DNA of 64,000 nucleotides from Caldilinea sp. CFX5 (GTDB lineage: Bacteria; Chloroflexota; Anaerolineae; Caldilineales; Caldilineaceae), in NCBI GenBank assembly GCA_021405325.1, contig QWII01000049.1, forward strand, positions 1 to 64,000. Reading direction: 5' to 3'. This document shows, in pieces, positions 61,495 to 64,000 of the stretch; within the stretch, counting starts at the first letter, position 1; each line of letters opens with the position of its first letter. The position numbers and the translations under genes were made by a program. The notes beneath the pieces were generated by a model that made no database searches, had not been told where the DNA came from, and saw only the letters and a list, made by a program, of their open reading frames with translations.

Positions 61495-62664
61495 ATGAAT
61501 GAACGTACAGCCCGCTCACTGTTGGCGCAGGCGATCACCAATGAGCAGTCGACAATTGCGCAGGCGGAGTTGCAGACAGCGGCCAACGTATTGCGCCATA
61601 GTCCACAATTTCAGACCGCCTTGCGCGAGTTGGCTGCCGGGCTTGAAGCAGAAGCGATCTCGCCGCTGCCTGATTGGCCGGCCCGCTTACGCGCCTATAT
61701 CCAAGCGCAGCTAAGCGGCGATGGCGATCTGAGCGAGTTTCGTGATGTGCAACAGCAACTGGCGCGCAGTGTTGAATTAACCCAAGGCTATCTTGCCCTC
61801 TACGACGAGTTGGAACAGCAACAACAACGGCGGCGAAAGCTGGTTGAACTGGGGCGGTTGCTGCTGCTCGGCATTCTCTGCCTCGGTGCGGCAGTTAGCT
61901 TATTGCAACAAGATCGACCGGAATGGGGTTTGCCGCTGCTTACATTGACGATCTTTGGACTAGGGTTTGTTGTTGCTGCACAATTCACGCCACGTTCTGT
62001 TTCGCAATTGCTACGACAAGAACTTCTTAGCTCGTACCAACGAATGGCGGTTAGCAGCACAATGATTGCCTTGATCGTATTGGGCGGTTACACTTTTCAA
62101 TCCCTGATCTACCATCGTCCTACTGTCGAAAACATGAGCGCTAATCTTGGCGCAACGGATTTTTTCAAAGACCAGAGTTCCGACCCTGTGAGTAAGCCGA
62201 TTACAGCAACGCAACCGGTTGAACGGCCTTCATCGATGATAACAGAAGAAGTGGCATCCCTTCTTACCGCTTGCGATATGGTCAATCTCCTGCAACCAAA
62301 TCAGCCGGTTCGTCAAGAAATTCATCCCAATGAAACCGATTTGTACGATGTCGCGATCCCCGGTCCAGGAACATTAAAATTGTCGATCCTGACAGCGGCA
62401 TCAACCATTGCCCAGCAGCAGCTTGATGTGCGCTTTTATAATGCCTGTATTGGCGGTAGTTTGATTGGTGAACTTGCTGTCCAAGAAGTACGCAACCAAC
62501 TAATTGATCTCCAAGATCCGCAGACAACCCTATCGTTGCCGGTCAGGCAACAGATCTTCACCGTGCGGATCGAAGAAGCACGCGATTTGATTCGCATTCA
62601 ACTCCAGAGCAGACCGGAGAATCCGTCCAGTATGCTCTATGTCTTATCCAGCAGTACAGAATAG
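61495..62664 (+). CDS. Membrane protein, possible anti-sigma partner
   Basis: The 389-residue product has a helical cytoplasmic part of about 120 residues (NERTARSLLAQAI, then QQQLARSVELTQGYLALYDELEQQQQ). Two or three membrane segments follow (about 125-215), then an extracytoplasmic domain of about 170 residues. The layout resembles membrane anti-sigma factors, and the sigma-like gene is just upstream. There is no zinc HxxxCxxC motif. No family is recognised, so the role is inference. The ATG follows AGGAAG. Confidence 0.5.
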   Translation: MNERTARSLLAQAITNEQSTIAQAELQTAANVLRHSPQFQTALRELAAGLEAEAISPLPDWPARLRAYIQAQLSGDGDLSEFRDVQQQLARSVELTQGYLALYDELEQQQQRRRKLVELGRLLLLGILCLGAAVSLLQQDRPEWGLPLLTLTIFGLGFVVAAQFTPRSVSQLLRQELLSSYQRMAVSSTMIALIVLGGYTFQSLIYHRPTVENMSANLGATDFFKDQSSDPVSKPITATQPVERPSSMITEEVASLLTACDMVNLLQPNQPVRQEIHPNETDLYDVAIPGPGTLKLSILTAASTIAQQQLDVRFYNACIGGSLIGELAVQEVRNQLIDLQDPQTTLSLPVRQQIFTVRIEEARDLIRIQLQSRPENPSSMLYVLSSSTE

Positions 62665-62694
62665 CGGGGCATAGAAGCTGGCTGTCGCCCCACG

Positions 62695-64000
62695 CTACTG
62701 GAATTCCGGCAGCAGATCCTGTTGCAACCGTAATAACTCATTCATCATCGCCACGGCGCCGCGGTAGGATTTGACCGTCGGGTCCAACAAGAGCGCTTGC
62801 AGCAACTTGTGGCGCGACCGTTCGGCGTAGGCTTCCACGATCAACTGCTGAATGCTCCCCTGCACCCGAATCATCGCCGCGATCCCTTCGGGCAGGGGCG
62901 CCATCTGGTGGGGGTGAATGCCCTCTTTGTCCACCGTGGCGGGCATTTCGACCGTCATGCCGGCCTGGATGTTGGGAATGGCGCCGCGATTGGGGTAGAC
63001 AATGGCCGGCAGTTCGTGGCGCAGTCCGCAGGCAATCCCCTCGACAATTGGCGTCATCAACTCATTCGAAGGGACCAATGTGAGCGGGCCATTGTCGGCA
63101 ACATCGGTTTTTGTCGGTGCGGTTTTGGCCGGAAATAAGGGGCGCTGGGTCGGGTTGCTCTCCATTGAATAGACAAAGGCCGGCACTTGACCGGTCTCCC
63201 ACGGATGACCCTGCGCCGGGTCGTAGTAATATTGCAATGACGCCGACGCCAGAAAATCACCGGCCCAGCGGATATACTCGCCATAGTGGTTGGCACCCGG
63301 TGAGGGCCAGAGACCAAAAGTGCGGAAGAGAATGCGCCCCATCGCCCACTCATCCCACTCGGCCAGCGGGTCGGCTTGCGCTTCTTTCTGACGCAATAGC
63401 GGGTAGAGGTCTTCGCCGGTTTGGCGGTGGCGGATCTCCTGAAACCAGGTGAAGTGGTTGAAACCACACGCCACTGTTTGCAGATCGGCTTCCGGCATTT
63501 CCAACAGACGGGCAATCTTCTCGCGCCCCATAAAGACGCCGTGACACAGCCCCACCGCCTTGATCTTGGTCAGGCGATCCAGCGCCTCGCACAATTTGCT
63601 CTCCGGGTTGGAAAAGTTGATCAGCCAGGCGTTCGGGCAGAGCCGTTCCATTGCTGCCGCCACTTGGAGGAGCGGCCCCATGTTGCGGAGGGCGTGAAAG
63701 ATGCCGCCCGGCCCGCCATTTTCGCCATAAACCTGTTCCGAGCCATAGAGCCGCGGCACATGGAAATCCTGCGCCCAGTAGAAATTGCGGTTGACCTCAA
63801 AGGCCGTCACCACAAAGTCGGCGCTATCAACGGCTTCGTCCAGCACGGTGGTGGTGCGAATGGTGACAGTTCGCCCCAGTTGCGCCGCCGCCCGTCGACA
63901 GAAGGCTTCGGTGCGGGTAATATGTTCGGCAATCACATCCATTAAGACCAACTCCAGATCAAAGGCGCGCAACGGCTCGCTCAACAAGATGTCGGCTAAG
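62695..64000 (-). CDS. Glycoside hydrolase family 4 enzyme (partial)
   Basis: The start lies beyond the window; about 434 residues are visible. GH4 enzymes use NAD and Mn to cleave alpha- or beta-glycosides. The order ADILLSEPLR, ELVLMDV, FSNPESKLCEAL, GLCHGVF (metal-binding Cys and following His) and ACGFNHFTWF fits alpha-galactosidase/alpha-glucuronidase-like GH4. MTVEMPATVDKEGIHP is also a family feature. The frame is open to the edge, so the N-terminal NAD-binding part should be intact outside. Confidence 0.9.
   Translation of the reverse strand, partial: LADILLSEPLRAFDLELVLMDVIAEHITRTEAFCRRAAAQLGRTVTIRTTTVLDEAVDSADFVVTAFEVNRNFYWAQDFHVPRLYGSEQVYGENGGPGGIFHALRNMGPLLQVAAAMERLCPNAWLINFSNPESKLCEALDRLTKIKAVGLCHGVFMGREKIARLLEMPEADLQTVACGFNHFTWFQEIRHRQTGEDLYPLLRQKEAQADPLAEWDEWAMGRILFRTFGLWPSPGANHYGEYIRWAGDFLASASLQYYYDPAQGHPWETGQVPAFVYSMESNPTQRPLFPAKTAPTKTDVADNGPLTLVPSNELMTPIVEGIACGLRHELPAIVYPNRGAIPNIQAGMTVEMPATVDKEGIHPHQMAPLPEGIAAMIRVQGSIQQLIVEAYAERSRHKLLQALLLDPTVKSYRGAVAMMNELLRLQQDLLPEFQ

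Overview
The window is a chromosomal segment of a bacterium, most likely a member of the phylum Chloroflexota (Caldilineae/Anaerolineae-like). The reasons are the long universal ribosomal cluster that ends rpoA-rplQ-truA-rplM-rpsI, the style of the accessory proteins (PA14-repeat secreted protein, secreted proteases ending in a YLP-type tail, many small toxin-antitoxin pairs, SWIM/SNF2 genes, DUF3105 and DUF1624 proteins) and moderately GC-rich coding DNA. The phylum call is inference from gene content. No rRNA, tRNA or CRISPR array was recognised.

Region 1 (1-19.56 kb, all + strand) is the S10-spc-alpha supercluster: the tail of tuf, then rpsJ, rplC, rplD, rplW, rplB, rpsS, rplV, rpsC, rplP, rpmC, rpsQ, rplN, rplX, rplE, rpsN, rpsH, rplF, rplR, rpsE, rpmD, rplO, secY, adk, map, rpmJ, rpsM, rpsK, rpsD, rpoA, rplQ, truA, rplM, rpsI, closed by a strong terminator. 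infA, usual between map and rpmJ, is absent. Many of the gaps between ribosomal genes hold an inverted repeat built from iterated short words, with different words in each gap.

Region 2 (19.8-30.3 kb): a divergent MoaB/MogA-like gene, transaldolase (tal), thioredoxin (trxA) followed by a three-layer nested inverted repeat, then a minus-strand group of M50-like peptidase, NTF2-like lipoprotein, EpsI-like protein and exosortase. Next come a secreted triple-PA14 protein and leuA, which is preceded by a leucine-rich leader peptide and terminator, i.e. a transcription attenuator.

Region 3 (30.3-57.6 kb) is accessory: a tiny membrane peptide, an orphan MbtH protein, a CocE/NonD hydrolase, a decayed AAA-ATPase-like gene, an AraC-DinB fusion, an SDR, a RHH-like/PIN pair and a DUF402 protein. 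An ABC-F protein follows, with its own promoter, leader peptide and two mutually exclusive terminators (probable antibiotic-sensing attenuation). Then come two GNAT proteins, a DUF1624 membrane protein, a DUF3105 protein, an orphan sensor kinase, a MNT-type nucleotidyltransferase, an AbrB/PIN pair under a perfect palindrome, an ALDH7-type dehydrogenase with a MOSC protein, an HNH pair, and SWIM and SNF2 genes split by a DUF433/DUF5615-like pair, followed by an FMN reductase.

Region 4 (57.7-64 kb): two secreted serine proteases in tandem, a sigma-70-like factor followed by a membrane protein that could be its anti-sigma partner, and a GH4 glycosidase cut by the window edge. The most interesting signals are the two leader-peptide attenuators (ABC-F and leuA), the inverted-repeat architecture of the ribosomal cluster, and a dispersed palindrome family with three copies.
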